Origin: Linanthus parryae
Taxonomy: Eukaryota; Streptophyta; Magnoliopsida; Ericales; Polemoniaceae
Length of the DNA: 64,000 nt
Reading direction: 5' to 3'
Assembly (NCBI GenBank): GCA_023055425.1
Contig: JALGPY010000004.1
Location: 18,251,718 to 18,315,717, forward strand
Made by a program: the position numbers and the translations under genes. The notes under the pieces were generated by a model, which had not been told where the DNA came from, ran no database searches, and was given only the letters and a program-made list of their open reading frames with translations. Numbering within the stretch: position 1 is the first letter of the stretch; every line of letters begins with the position of its first letter. This document shows positions 23,486 to 33,579 of the stretch, one piece after another.

Positions 23486-25906
23486 AGTTTTTGGCGCCGT
23501 TGCCGGGGACAACGGTAGATTATTTAGTTAGGAGTTAGTAATGAGTAATTTTCATTTAGTTTTGTTTTATTTTATCGTCTTTCATATCTCTGTGCTTCAC
23601 TGGTATCTTTTGAGTATGTTTTCTCACGAACGCATGGAGCTAGCCCCAACGCAGCTGAATGAAATCACCAAGTGTGGGAGTGTGGATGCAATGCATGCAG
23701 TGAATGAAGAATACTAAGAAGTGCAGCAGAATGTGTACTACTGGGATGAATTCATGGAGATATATGCCTTCGATCCCAGTAGCACGGTGTGGAAGTTGAT
23801 GAAAAAGAAAAAGTGTAAAATGAATAGAGTCAGCTTCTAAACTTCTCAACAATCTTTAGAGCACAAGTTTGCGCTTGAGAAGAAAGTTCTTCAAAAGAGA
23901 TGGTGGAAGAAGAAGAAGTGGAGGGATAAAACATCCTCCATTATCTTATATGGTTGAGGTAACCGGGTCGGGTCGTCGACCTTAAATTACAAGCGCTAGT
24001 TGGGAGGCAACCCAACATTAGATTAGGATATTTGTTATTTCATTTTGTTTTTATTTTGAGTCTTCATATGATGATTTTGAGAGGTGAGAGAGAGACTGAT
24101 GAGTTGTTGAGTTTTGCAGGTAATGTTAGCGAAGAGTCTACCCCGGTGTGCCACGGCACATTTGACCCACATGGGGACTTGTGAGGAGTTGGGGATTTTT
24201 CGTGCATTATTTTCAGCATGAAGAAGTCTACCACAGTGTGCAAGGAACACACGACCTTAGTGGAGATACATTGTAGCATGATGTAGCTTGGGGATTGCTC
24301 ATATGACTTTCATCAGCGGAAAACTGTCTACGGTCCACAAGACCCCTTCTTGTTGCAGTTTCGCAGCACGGTGCCCATGTAGTTCCGGGCACCTCAGGTA
24401 TCTGTTACTCTCTCGGCATCTAATTTTTTAGCGATAATGGCGTAGATCCACCGCCTGCACATTTAAACGAGGAAACCTCCTAATTGATCTCTCAATTCGT
24501 TGAGGACAACGAAACGCTTAAGTGTGTGTGGGGGAGGGTGTATATTTTAATAGTCATGTCTTTTTGCATAGCGTGTTACATATAGATTGTGTAGTATTGT
24601 GAGTAGTGTGGTTAGTGTAGAGTGTTTTAAACATATTGTCGTACTGTGTTAGAATTGTTAGTTTATGCATTGTTTGCACTTTTATCTTTTTGAGTCCCCC
24701 TACCAAATTTTTGTGGATAGTCGAGTTAGCCAATGCATATAGAGTTAGGAAAATATGAGAAAAATTGAAAAAAAAAAATTTAAAAAAATTAAAAATAAGA
24801 AAAGTGAAAGATCATAAACATTTAAATTTTTTGAGAATAAAGGCTATTGATGAAGCTTGAAACCGAAGAGAGTTCAGTGAAAGAGTCTCTGAGAATAGGA
24901 AGCACCGTAGTAGGGATGTCTTTAATTCTTAGTATCTTGCGCACCTGTTTCACGAAAGGAAGTCCCGGTTTTCAGGGAAAAGTGGAAAGTAGACGAGGGT
25001 ATACCTTTAGTTCTTTTATTGTGCTAGGAGGATTTAGTCCTGAAGGAGTTGAATAGTCTGTTTTCCGTGGAAACTTGTGGTCTCTTGAAATCTGGGGTGG
25101 ACCTTCGTGTAGAGTCGGTTCCATGTGGTACACTGGCTTAGCCTAAGTGAAGTTAGGGAGTGTACACCACCATCCCTTAAGGCGGTTTTAAGAGCTAACC
25201 GAAAAAGCCCACACTTAGTTGCTCTAAATGCAGGGTTGAAAAAGTTTTGAAGAGAATGAAAAACAAAAATAAATTAAATCTTCTCTTGGACTGGATACGG
25301 TGAACAACCTAATGTGCCTCCGTTCACGCGGGGAATTTGGATTCAATCCAATTAGAGTGGCTAGGGAAAATTAAAGTCAAGCCGTATTACACGGAGTTGT
25401 GTCTCCCGTCACTGGTACAATTTGCAGTCAAATACAATAACGGCTAAGAGGGTCTGAAAACCTCAAATGACTTGGCGACGAAAGACTATCGTAGAATTAA
25501 GGATGCCTAGACCCTCTGAGCTAAAGGACGTGCCCGAATCTTGGTTTGATTATGGTGGGTGTTTGGGGACCCCTTCGTGAACTTGTGCGTAGGATCATCT
25601 TATCTCAATTTCTTGCTATTGGTTGTGAAATTTCGAAAGAGACTTGTGAGAGCTTGATGATTTTGGTTAGTGATAGCGAGATTGCCCAATCTCTAAGAGA
25701 AGAAAAAATTTGCGTTGTTTCAATATTTTCATTGTTAAATATTGAGTTGCATTGTATAGCATGTAGATTGCATAGTCGTGTGTGTGAGTCGTCTGTGTCA
25801 CATGCTTAGTAAAATTTTATGCAAGTCGGGGGATTGAAGATCATAGTCTGAGGGATATTGTTATTGATTTTGCTCAGGACGCGCGAAAATGTAGTTTGGG
25901 GGTATT
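23486..25906 (+). mobile_element. Internal region 2 of the tandem element
   Basis: 2421 bp, nearly the same as internal region 1 without its insertion. PBS TGGCGCCGTTGCCGGGGA at 23492-23509, degraded small Lys-rich ORF at about 23700-23955 (internal stops), hairpin GTTGGGAGGCAACCCAAC at 23999-24016, PPT before 25907. The empty site of the 941-bp insertion lies at about 24143-24155. No retrotransposon enzyme motifs. Confidence 0.88.
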
Positions 25907-28202
25907 TGATAACCCCGTTTACGGTGTTATATTTACATTCGAAATACTACTGTTTTGTGTGATTTCCGGAAAAAATACATGAGAAATAGGCTATGATATT
26001 GAAGTGTTTGAGTACTTGAGCTAGTTATACTTATTTGACAAGTCTGGTGTTTTCTAGTTGATTTGAGCTTTTTATATCACATTTTATACCCGGTATCTTG
26101 TGGTTGTGTGATCTCAGATACCGGAGGCTCGGAGCTTAAATTGGAATGGAAACGAACTTCGGAATTGAGGACGGAAGCGCATAAATTTGGTCTAGCAATG
26201 AAAAGGCAAAGAGTGAGCTGCTTTCAGGATCAAAGAGGAACAAAAGTGTGGCTACTTCCTTCCCCCCAAATCACCATTACACCACCTGCACTTCACCATC
26301 AACAACCTGCTGTATACTTCCACAGCAACTAAGCCTAACCTCCTGATCATCACAACAACTACCTAAACAAAACCCAAAAAACCACAACCAACTCCATAAC
26401 CAAATTCCCCTCCATTACACCATTCACCCTTAACCAACCTGAACAACCCTTGCCATTAGTACCAATTCGACCAAACACCAACACAAGACCCAATCTTTCA
26501 CACCATTCAACCAATCCTGAACCTACTAACCACCGACCCAATTACCAAACACCTACACCACAATCTGAGCATCGATCAAAACCCACATGAAACCCATCAC
26601 AAACCTCCAATCAACCAAACCCAAACCTGGCCTTCTCCCGATTAGAAGCGCAGCAACATCGCAGAACGCAGAGAAGATGACCCAATACCGCACTTATCTC
26701 CTGAACCTTAGCCACAATCTTCCTCCAAACCACCAATTGAAACCTCCACTACCACCTGCGATAGCGAAGCCAATCAAAGCCAGAGGCCGCAAGCAAAGCC
26801 AGAGAAGAAACAGAGCACAAGGATGAAACAGAGGCTCGATCTCAGAATCAAAGCAGCAAGAAGATCAGGAGAAGAGAAAGAATCAAAGCAGCAAAGCCAG
26901 GCGTAGAGAAGGAATAATCGAAGCTACCTCCAATTATTTTGTGCGTGTCCTCTGTTCGTTGAATTGTGGCTTGGGAAAAAGTGAAATAAAAGTAAAACTA
27001 AAATAAGAAGGCAACGGGGTTGTTTCCTAAGAAGCCCTAGGGTTTGTTGAGGCAGCCAAGACTTGGGGTGTTAAAATTTCAAATAAGTGATTTTTGTATC
27101 AAGACAAAAGGGGTCTGATTTATAAAACAGACGGACAATTCATTCACTGACTAGAAAACCAACGAAGAAAGGACGGCAGAAGAGAAACCACGGAAGAGGA
27201 CGAAGGGGAGAAGAAGGACAAAGACCCGATTGCTAGTTTGCTTTCTTTCTCTTATCTATGCATTACTCTTTTATGGAGAAACTCTTTTTTTTCTTCTTTA
27301 TAAATAGCTAGATTTATTTGCTAGGTTCTATGGAGATGAACCTAGGGTTTATGCACTACACAATTTTCTGGATTTACGCTATTGATTCATGTTTCGATTT
27401 ATTTAATCGTATTGTTCTTCTTTGTTTATCGTACATATTGATCACTATGGCTATTGACACTTCTTAGGTGACAAGAATAACTTTGGGAAGAAGAATCAAC
27501 AGGTTAGACAAATCGTATGCTTGAAGACTATTGACTAGTTAGTTGGATTGATTGTTCTAAGATTAATTCTTAGTATAAAAGGAGTTGTGAACCGGTTAGG
27601 CTAGCTTTCTAGGTGGGTGCTTGAGAGAGACTTTACCTAGATCTGAACGAGAACAAGAAATTATTCCCGAATCATTGAGACTGAGAGGTGAGATGATAGG
27701 ACTAGTCGTGTGAGGGTAGATTCGATTGTTTAGCGTTAGACTTGGGAATTGGTGGACCGAGATGATCCAGTGATCGGATCAACGTTAGGAGGTTAGAACC
27801 ATATCGGTAGACGATGGTGGACCGACAGGACCCGTAGTCGACTGATAGGTGGAACGACATGAGACCGAGAGGAGATTGTTAGTGCTGTTACGCGACACAA
27901 CTGATTAGATGGTAGCGTGTTTCAGTACGTAATCCGGAACTGTCTAAAACCCTAGGGGATCCATAGATCTCCTAGTTATTTCTCTATATTTGTTTATTAC
28001 TCAGAAAAAAATACAAAAATATTAGTTAGTTGTTTATTTCAATTCTTAAATCAAATTCTTCATCCCTTTTACAGTACTCTAAATTAATCAACTAACTAAA
28101 CAATCTCGAGTCTGTCCCTGTGGGTTCGACAACCTGAGTTTTAATACTCAATCTTTATTACTTCGACCGTGCACTTGCGTATACACATAAGAAATTGTGT
28201 CA
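25907..28202 (+). repeat. Tandem element LTR 3
   Basis: 2296 bp, TGATAACCCCG…AAATTGTGTCA, with the 79-codon ORF at 26587-26826 and TATA-like TTTATAAATAG at about 27297-27307. Right duplication CTTGC at 28203-28207. Confidence 0.92.
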
Positions 28203-28207
28203 CTTGC

Positions 28208-29348
28208 ATAATTTGAACAATCTGATCTCATATACTTAGTAAGAGGTCTACCCTCTATAAAGTTCAAAGATGATGAAGTGTGAAAAGCCTGTGCACAAGG
28301 CTAGCAGACCAGAAGCTCATTCAAATCTAAGAACTTTGTAAGTACTACTAGACCCATTGAATTGCTGCATATGGATCTATGTGGTCCTTTGAGAACTCCA
28401 AATCCAAAGGGTAAGAATTACATGCTTGTTATTGTAGATGATTTTGTTATATATACTTCGGTTATGTTTCTTAGAGAAAAATCTGAAGCACTATTTGAAT
28501 TTTCAAAGCTTTGTAGAGAACTCAAACCTTGAAAAACCTACCTATTACTTCAATTAAAAGTGATAATGGTAGAGAGTTTGATCAACTTGAGTTTTATTGA
28601 TGTTTTTCTAAGCATGGCATCTCTCACAACTTTTCTGCTCCTAGAACTCCTCTACAGAATGGAGTTGTTGAAAGAAAGAGCAGGACACTTGAAGACATGT
28701 CAACAACAATGCTTTTGGAGAACAAGCTACCCAAATAATATTGGGCAGAAGCTGTGAATACTGCAAATTATATTCTCAACAGGTGCTTGATCAGACATAT
28801 ATTGAAGAAGACTCCTTATGAGCTATTCAAATGAAGAAAGCCAAACATTTATTATTTCAAATCATTTGGTTGTACTTGCTATGTTCACAATAATGGTAGG
28901 GACAATCTTGGTAAGTTTGATGCAAGAAGTGATGACGGTATCTTTCTTGGTTATTCACAGACAAGCAAAGCTTATAGAATTTATAATAAGAGAACCAAAC
29001 TTGTTGAAGAAAGTATGCATGTCATATTTGATGAAAGTGGTTCTTTGAGTGATGGTTTTGAAGATCTTAATCTGAACAAGCATGATTCAGACAATAAAGA
29101 TAACTCTTAAAAGGTTCCAGGGAAAACTTACAGGAACACATAAGGCATTTTCAAGGCCTTGAAAATGAGTTTCAAAGCCTTGAAACAAATCCTCCAGAGA
29201 AGAAAGCTGATCAAAATGCCACTTCAAGTTCTCAAAGACTTGAAAAACAAATTGGAGAGCCTGAAACTTGGACACCAAGGAAGTGATTAAAATATCTCTC
29301 ATCTCATCCTGCTGATAAAAATCTTTCTGATCTAACCACTGATACCCA
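28208..29348 (+). pseudogene. Sirevirus-type pol, part 2: integrase and linker
   Basis: Continues the integrase cut at 7099. Core motifs are HMDLCGPLRTPNPKGKNYM (about 28367), SDNGREFDQLE (about 28560) and APRTPLQNGVVERKSRTLE (about 28640). The DDE residues are recognisable, but stops and frame changes occur (for example after FDQLEFY and at 28740 and 28835). The linker before RT (29100-29300) is built around palindrome copies and encodes FKALK-like peptides. Non-functional. Confidence 0.8.
29149..29245. repeat. Palindrome copies in the integrase-RT linker
   Basis: Exact TTTCAAGGCCTTGAAA at 29149-29164, near-copies TTTCAAAGCCTTGAAA at 29170-29185 and TCTCAAAGACTTGAAA at 29230-29245. A partial copy also occurs at 28501-28516 within integrase. 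Confidence 0.93.
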
Positions 29349-30927
29349 AACTAGATCATAGTTAAAGAATCTCTGTGCTTTCAATGCTTTTATTTCTCTT
29401 GTAGAACCCAAAACTGTGAAGGAAGCATTTCAAGAAGCAGACTGGATCATAGCTATGCAAAGTGAACTCAATGAGTTTGAAATGAAAAAGGTTTGGAATC
29501 TAGTTCCTCCACCAAGAGATTAGTATGTTATTGGTACCATATGGGTATTCAGAAACAAGTTAGATGAGAATGGGAATGTAATCAGAAACAAAGCTAGATT
29601 GGTAGCTACAATCAAGGAGAAAGTATTGACTATGAGGAAACTTTTTCTCCTGTTGCCAGGTTTGAAGCAATTAGAATTCTACTTGCATTTGCATCTCACA
29701 AGAACATGAAATTTTTTCAAATGGATGTGAAGTGTGCATTCTTAAATGGAAATCTGCAAGAGGAAGTTTATGTTGCCCAGCCTCCAGGTTTTGAAAATGA
29801 CAAGTTTCCAGACCATGTTTATAAACATGACAAGGCTCTTTATGGTTTAAAACAAGCTCCAAGGGCTTGGTATGAAAGATTGTCAAATATTTTACTTGAA
29901 AATGACTTCAAAAGAGGATTAGTAGACAAAATACTTTTCATAAAGACTCATAAGAAGGCTTGTAGTTCAAATATATGTTGAGGATATTTTGTTTGGAGCT
30001 ACTGATGACCTTCTTTGCAAGGAATTTTCAAGTCCTATGAGAAGGGAATTTGAAATGAGTTTAATGGTAGAGTTAAACTTCTTTCTTGGACTTCAAATAC
30101 ATCAGTTGAAGAAAGGCATATTTCTACATCAAAGCAAGTACACAAGTGAGTTGCTGAGCAAATATGATATGTCTCTGTCCAAATAAATCAAGACCCCCAT
30201 GAGCTCTTCACTTTCATTAGACAAAAATAAATCATGTAAGAGTGTGAATGTAAAAGAGTATAGAGTCATGACTGGATATTTACTATATCTTACAGCTAGG
30301 AGACCAGATATCATGTTCAGTGTTTGTATGTGTGCTAGATTTCAAGTTGATCCTAAAGAATCATACTTGAGTGTTGTCAAAAGAATCTTTATATATCTCA
30401 ATGGTACCAAAGACTTAGGGCTTTGGTATCCTAAACAATCTAACTTCTCTATGTGTGGCTATTCAGATGCTGACTTTGCAGGATATGAAGTTGATAGAAA
30501 GAGTACATCGGGATGTTGCCAATTCCTTGGATCATCTTTAATCAACTGGCATTTAACGAAGCAAAACTCATTTTCACTATCAACAACAGAAGTTGAATAT
30601 ATACCTGCTGCAGCATGCTCTTCACAAGTGTTATGGATAGCACAACAAATGAGAGACCTTGGATTTGATTTCAGAGATATACCTATTAAGTTTGACAATA
30701 CAAGTGCAATGTCAATCACAAAGAATCATGTTCAGCATTCAAGAGCCAAACACATTGATGTTAGACATCACTTCATCAGATATCATGCTGAAAAAGGTGA
30801 TATTGTTCTTGAATTTGTTTCTTCTAACATGCAATTTGCAAATATCTTCACTAAACCACTGTCAGATAAAAGATTCTCAGCCTTGACATTAGAATTGGGT
30901 ATGCTAAATAATGAAGCATTGGTTTAG
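29349..30927 (+). pseudogene. Sirevirus-type pol, part 3: reverse transcriptase and RNase H
   Basis: RT is readable from about 29390 (EPKTVKEAFQEADWI, WVFRNKLDENGNV, YEETFSPVARFEAIRILLAF, MDVKCAFLNGNLQEEVYVAQPPGF, YGLKQAPRAWYERL). The active-site motif at about 29970 reads YVEDILFGA, so the first catalytic Asp of YVDD is Glu. A frameshift near 29955 and stops at about 29521, 29979 and 30184 break the ORF. The last 242-codon block, 30199-30927, is open. It carries the RT connection and RNase H (RRPDIMFSVCMCARFQ, CGYSDADFAGYEVDRKSTSG, STTEVEYIPAA, KFDNTSAMSITKN, HIDVRHHFIR). Ends at TAG before an AGGGGGAG tract. Confidence 0.87.
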
Positions 30928-31379
30928 GGGGAGTATCAGGTAAGTACAAGGTAATTATTATGTGCTTCAAATGTTTGAACTAATTTTCAAAGCCTTGAAA
31001 ATCTTTCCAAAGTTTTGATTTTATATGCTTATGCAATACAACTTTTCGAGGTCTTGAAATACTTTCCGAAGCCTTGAAAATAAGACTGCATGCTAGTTAG
31101 TCAATAATATGGATCTTACAATGTTGGGTGTTATCTTTATAGATAATATTTTAATATTGCCCCTTATTTTTCAAATAACCATTTTCAGCCAAAATAGTAT
31201 TATATTATTTACATCCAACGGCACACACAAATTCTGAATCTTTTTGATTCTGCAGATCTTCAAAATTTTAGAAATATATTTAGTTTCCTTTTCAATTTGA
31301 AACTCTTTAGTATTTATCTTCTTCTCTCTTTCTGTCTTTCGTATCTCTCCCACCTTTCTCTTCTATATCCCAAACCCTA
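30928..31379 (+). other. pol-env spacer with palindromes
   Basis: Begins with the PPT-like TTTAGGGGGAGTATC, then degenerate palindromes at about 30965-30980, 30985-31000 (TTTCAAAGCCTTGAAA), 31004-31019, 31044-31059 and 31063-31079. The remainder is AT-rich, ending in a pyrimidine-rich stretch (about 31318-31370) just upstream of the env-like ATG at 31380. No coding sequence. Confidence 0.75.
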
Positions 31380-31562
31380 ATGAGCACTAGAAGAGCCTCT
31401 GACAGAATCAAGATGGCTGGGGGTTCAATGTTTGCTACAGAGAAGAAAAGAAAGACTACTGATGAAGAGGTTCAGACCATTGGTGGTGATTCTAGTTCAA
31501 GAACTCCAAGTGATGAAGAAGTTTCCCCTCCTCCTCCCAAGAAGAAGGCAAAGAAAGATTAG
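31380..31562 (+). CDS. env-like region, N-terminal basic segment (60 aa)
   Basis: Starts MSTRRASDRIKMAGG and runs to a stop at 31560-31562. It is rich in Lys, Ser, Pro and acidic residues, with nuclear-localisation-like clusters (EKKRKTT, PPPPKKKAKKD). Between here and 31723 the sequence stays Lys-rich but is broken by stops. It was probably the N-terminus of the same protein as 31723-32838, since Sireviruses carry an extra gene after pol. No signal peptide or membrane helix. Confidence 0.5.
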   Translation: MSTRRASDRIKMAGGSMFATEKKRKTTDEEVQTIGGDSSSRTPSDEEVSPPPPKKKAKKD

Positions 31563-31722
31563 AACCCCACTTCCAACAAGAAAAGGAAGATTAAGGTAGT
31601 TGAATCCGCTCCAGAGAGACACTGACACCTAGCCCTAAGAAGCTGAAGAAGAAGCCTACTAAAGCAGAAAAAGGAAAAGGAAAAGTAACAGAGGATAAGC
31701 CAGAGGAGACCATTGGAAGGCA

Positions 31723-32838
31723 TTGCAGATATATTCAGAAAAGAAGAAATCCACTGGTAAGAAATTAGCCCTTGACAACAAGTGGTTTCTTATAAATGTT
31801 GCTAGAGGTCAGTGGCCAGATGGATTTGCTTCTAGATCAGTTGATTACTGCAGTATGGTCAGTGTCTCCATGCTGAGTAGTATGAATCTAGAGTGTATTA
31901 ATATGCTGAAGAAAAGCTCTCTTTGGTTTGTTCTAAACCCTCCAGAGATAGCCTACCCCAGACTCACTAGATTCTTTTACCTAAACATGAAACAAATCAA
32001 GAACACTGTGAACCTTGTGATTGAAACCCAAGTTGCTGGCACTAATATGGAATTAGATCACTCTGAGTTTGCCAATGTTCTAGGCTGTCCAAAGAGGTTT
32101 GACACTAGTAATCACTCTCCTACGAGTGAAGACCTGAAACTAGCCAAAGAAGAATTCTTTCTACCTAACACTTCTACCAAAACCAAGCAGTTAACACACT
32201 CTGTGCAACATGTTGAAGTTAATGTGTTGATCACTATTCTTATGAGGTGTGTGGTACCAAGGGAGAACTCAAAGGAGTTGATAAATAAAAGAGTGTTGTA
32301 CTTAATGTACTTGGTTATGCATGGTTATGAGGTTGATCTTCAAAAAATTGTGATGGAACATATGCTTTATTTCCAAACTAGTGAGAGAAAGCATCCTTTT
32401 CCGTATGCTAATCCGCTCACCTCATTCTTTCAACACCTTGAAATTCCAACTAACACGGAAGAAACTATCAATACTTGTTTTTGTATGCTTGATGAGAAAG
32501 CTTTTGAGAAGATTGGTGTAGTGAAAACCAGTTCTATGATTTGGAAGCTTTACTCAGATTTGACTGAAGAAGAACTGAGCTCCAAGAGGTTTCTTAAACC
32601 CAAGTCCTTGACCCCTACCTCAGGCCAAACCTTTCAGCCTCAAGATCTCTCCTTGGTCCTTCAGAAACTTGATGGACTTGAGAAGGACATGGATGAACTA
32701 AAGGAGAATCAACATGATTTTGGTACTGAGTTTAAGCTAGTGAAGTACATGGTTGAAAACATCTTCAAGAACATGATTGTGTTTGATGTGCCTAAAGAAA
32801 TTTCTCAAGCTGCAGAAGGAACCAAAAAGGCAGGTTGA
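31723..32838 (+). CDS. env-like / 'putative plant transposon protein' ORF, 371 aa
   Basis: The longest open frame of the outer element. The body (residues about 15-270) resembles the plant retroelement 'putative plant transposon protein' type, with DNKWFLINVARGQWPDGF near the N-terminus, LWFVLNPPEIAYPRLTRFFYLNM near residue 70 and TILMRCVVPRENSKELINKR near residue 170. Residues about 305-350 look coiled-coil (LQKLDGLEKDMDELKENQ). No transmembrane helix or signal peptide is evident, so a viral envelope role is not supported; its function is unknown. The first Met (31723) is probably internal to an older, longer ORF starting at 31380. Striking for being intact when gag and pol are broken. Confidence 0.65.
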   Translation: MQIYSEKKKSTGKKLALDNKWFLINVARGQWPDGFASRSVDYCSMVSVSMLSSMNLECINMLKKSSLWFVLNPPEIAYPRLTRFFYLNMKQIKNTVNLVIETQVAGTNMELDHSEFANVLGCPKRFDTSNHSPTSEDLKLAKEEFFLPNTSTKTKQLTHSVQHVEVNVLITILMRCVVPRENSKELINKRVLYLMYLVMHGYEVDLQKIVMEHMLYFQTSERKHPFPYANPLTSFFQHLEIPTNTEETINTCFCMLDEKAFEKIGVVKTSSMIWKLYSDLTEEELSSKRFLKPKSLTPTSGQTFQPQDLSLVLQKLDGLEKDMDELKENQHDFGTEFKLVKYMVENIFKNMIVFDVPKEISQAAEGTKKAG

Positions 32839-32969
32839 GGCGAAGAATTCTCAGTGACCATACAACTCCGGATGAGACTGTTGGAGTAAAGGATATAGGT
32901 AAGAAAGTGGATGAGGAATAGGGTGATGAAGATCAAGAACAAGATGAAGCTGACAATCTAGATTTAGGA

Positions 32970-33200
32970 GTGCTTAAAGATCTCAAGAAGAAGTCAAAGA
33001 AGAAAACCATTCCAGAAACAATGACTGAAGCTGATTTGTTTGAGGAAGAAGGTGAAGCTGGTGATATAGTAGCTCAAGAGAAAGAACATAATGCAGAGAA
33101 TGATGATGAAGATAGTGAGGAAGAAGATGCAGAGCAGCCAGGAGATGGAGACCCAACCCTTTACTCTTGCCTATTCTTTCTATCTTTTCCAAGGCCTTGA
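32970..33200 (+). pseudogene. env-like region, acidic C-terminal segment
   Basis: Lys-rich start (LKDLKKKSKKK) followed by a long acidic run (DDEDSEEEDAEQ). Separated from the 371-residue ORF by stops at 32836-32838 and about 32920. Likely the degraded tail of the same gene. Its end overlaps a palindrome copy at 33187-33202. Confidence 0.45.
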
Positions 33201-33222
33201 AATCCTTTTCAAAGTCTTGAAA
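33187..33222. repeat. Palindrome copies after the env-like region
   Basis: TTCCAAGGCCTTGAAA (33187-33202) and TTTCAAAGTCTTGAAA (33207-33222), each with one or two changes from the palindrome. Confidence 0.9.
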
Positions 33223-33579
33223 ATTCTATCTTTTCAAACAGTTTTCATAAAGTTATTTCAAAAACTTTGATCCATCATTTTCTCATTCCTTTTCTGATGA
33301 AAGTCAATAAGGGGGAGGGATTTTTGTTTTTTTGTTTTTTTTTGTTTTTTTTTTGTTTTTTTTTTTTGTTTTTTTTATGTTTACTTATTTTTTTAGAGAT
33401 CTGGTTTTAGTAGGACTATCCGAAAATTTGCTGTTATTTGCAGTTTTTCAGTTGGTTAATAAGTTGGATCTTTTGTACATTATGTGTTATGATTTATTCT
33501 GCTACGTTCTAATGAGTATTTTTTTGCAGAAATATAGTTCCAAACAGATTGTGGATTTCTCTTTCATAAAGGGGGAGAG
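33223..33579 (+). other. 3' untranslated region and polypurine tracts
   Basis: Contains GGGGGAGGG at about 33311, a long T-rich tract (33324-33395), and the 3' PPT AAAGGGGGAGA (33568-33578) directly before the 3' LTR. Similar GGGGGAG tracts stand at about 3597, 30931 and 33688. Repeated PPT-like tracts are a Sirevirus trait. Confidence 0.75.

Larger units (their letters stand above)
7100..28202 (+). mobile_element. Tandem non-autonomous LTR retrotransposon: LTR-internal-LTR-internal-LTR
   Basis: Three LTRs (7100-9390; 12769-14422 plus 22842-23485; 25907-28202) of about 2.29-2.30 kb once insertions are removed, separated by two internal regions (9391-12768 and 23486-25906) of about 2.42 kb net. 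Each internal region starts with an 18-nt PBS matching the 3' end of tRNA-Asp and ends in a G-rich PPT. No gag, protease, integrase or RT is present, so this is a LARD-like parasite that would need another element's proteins. A single 5-bp duplication (CTTGC) flanks the whole array, so it entered once. A shared middle LTR is expected from unequal recombination between element copies, or from insertion of a joined DNA. Confidence 0.9.
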
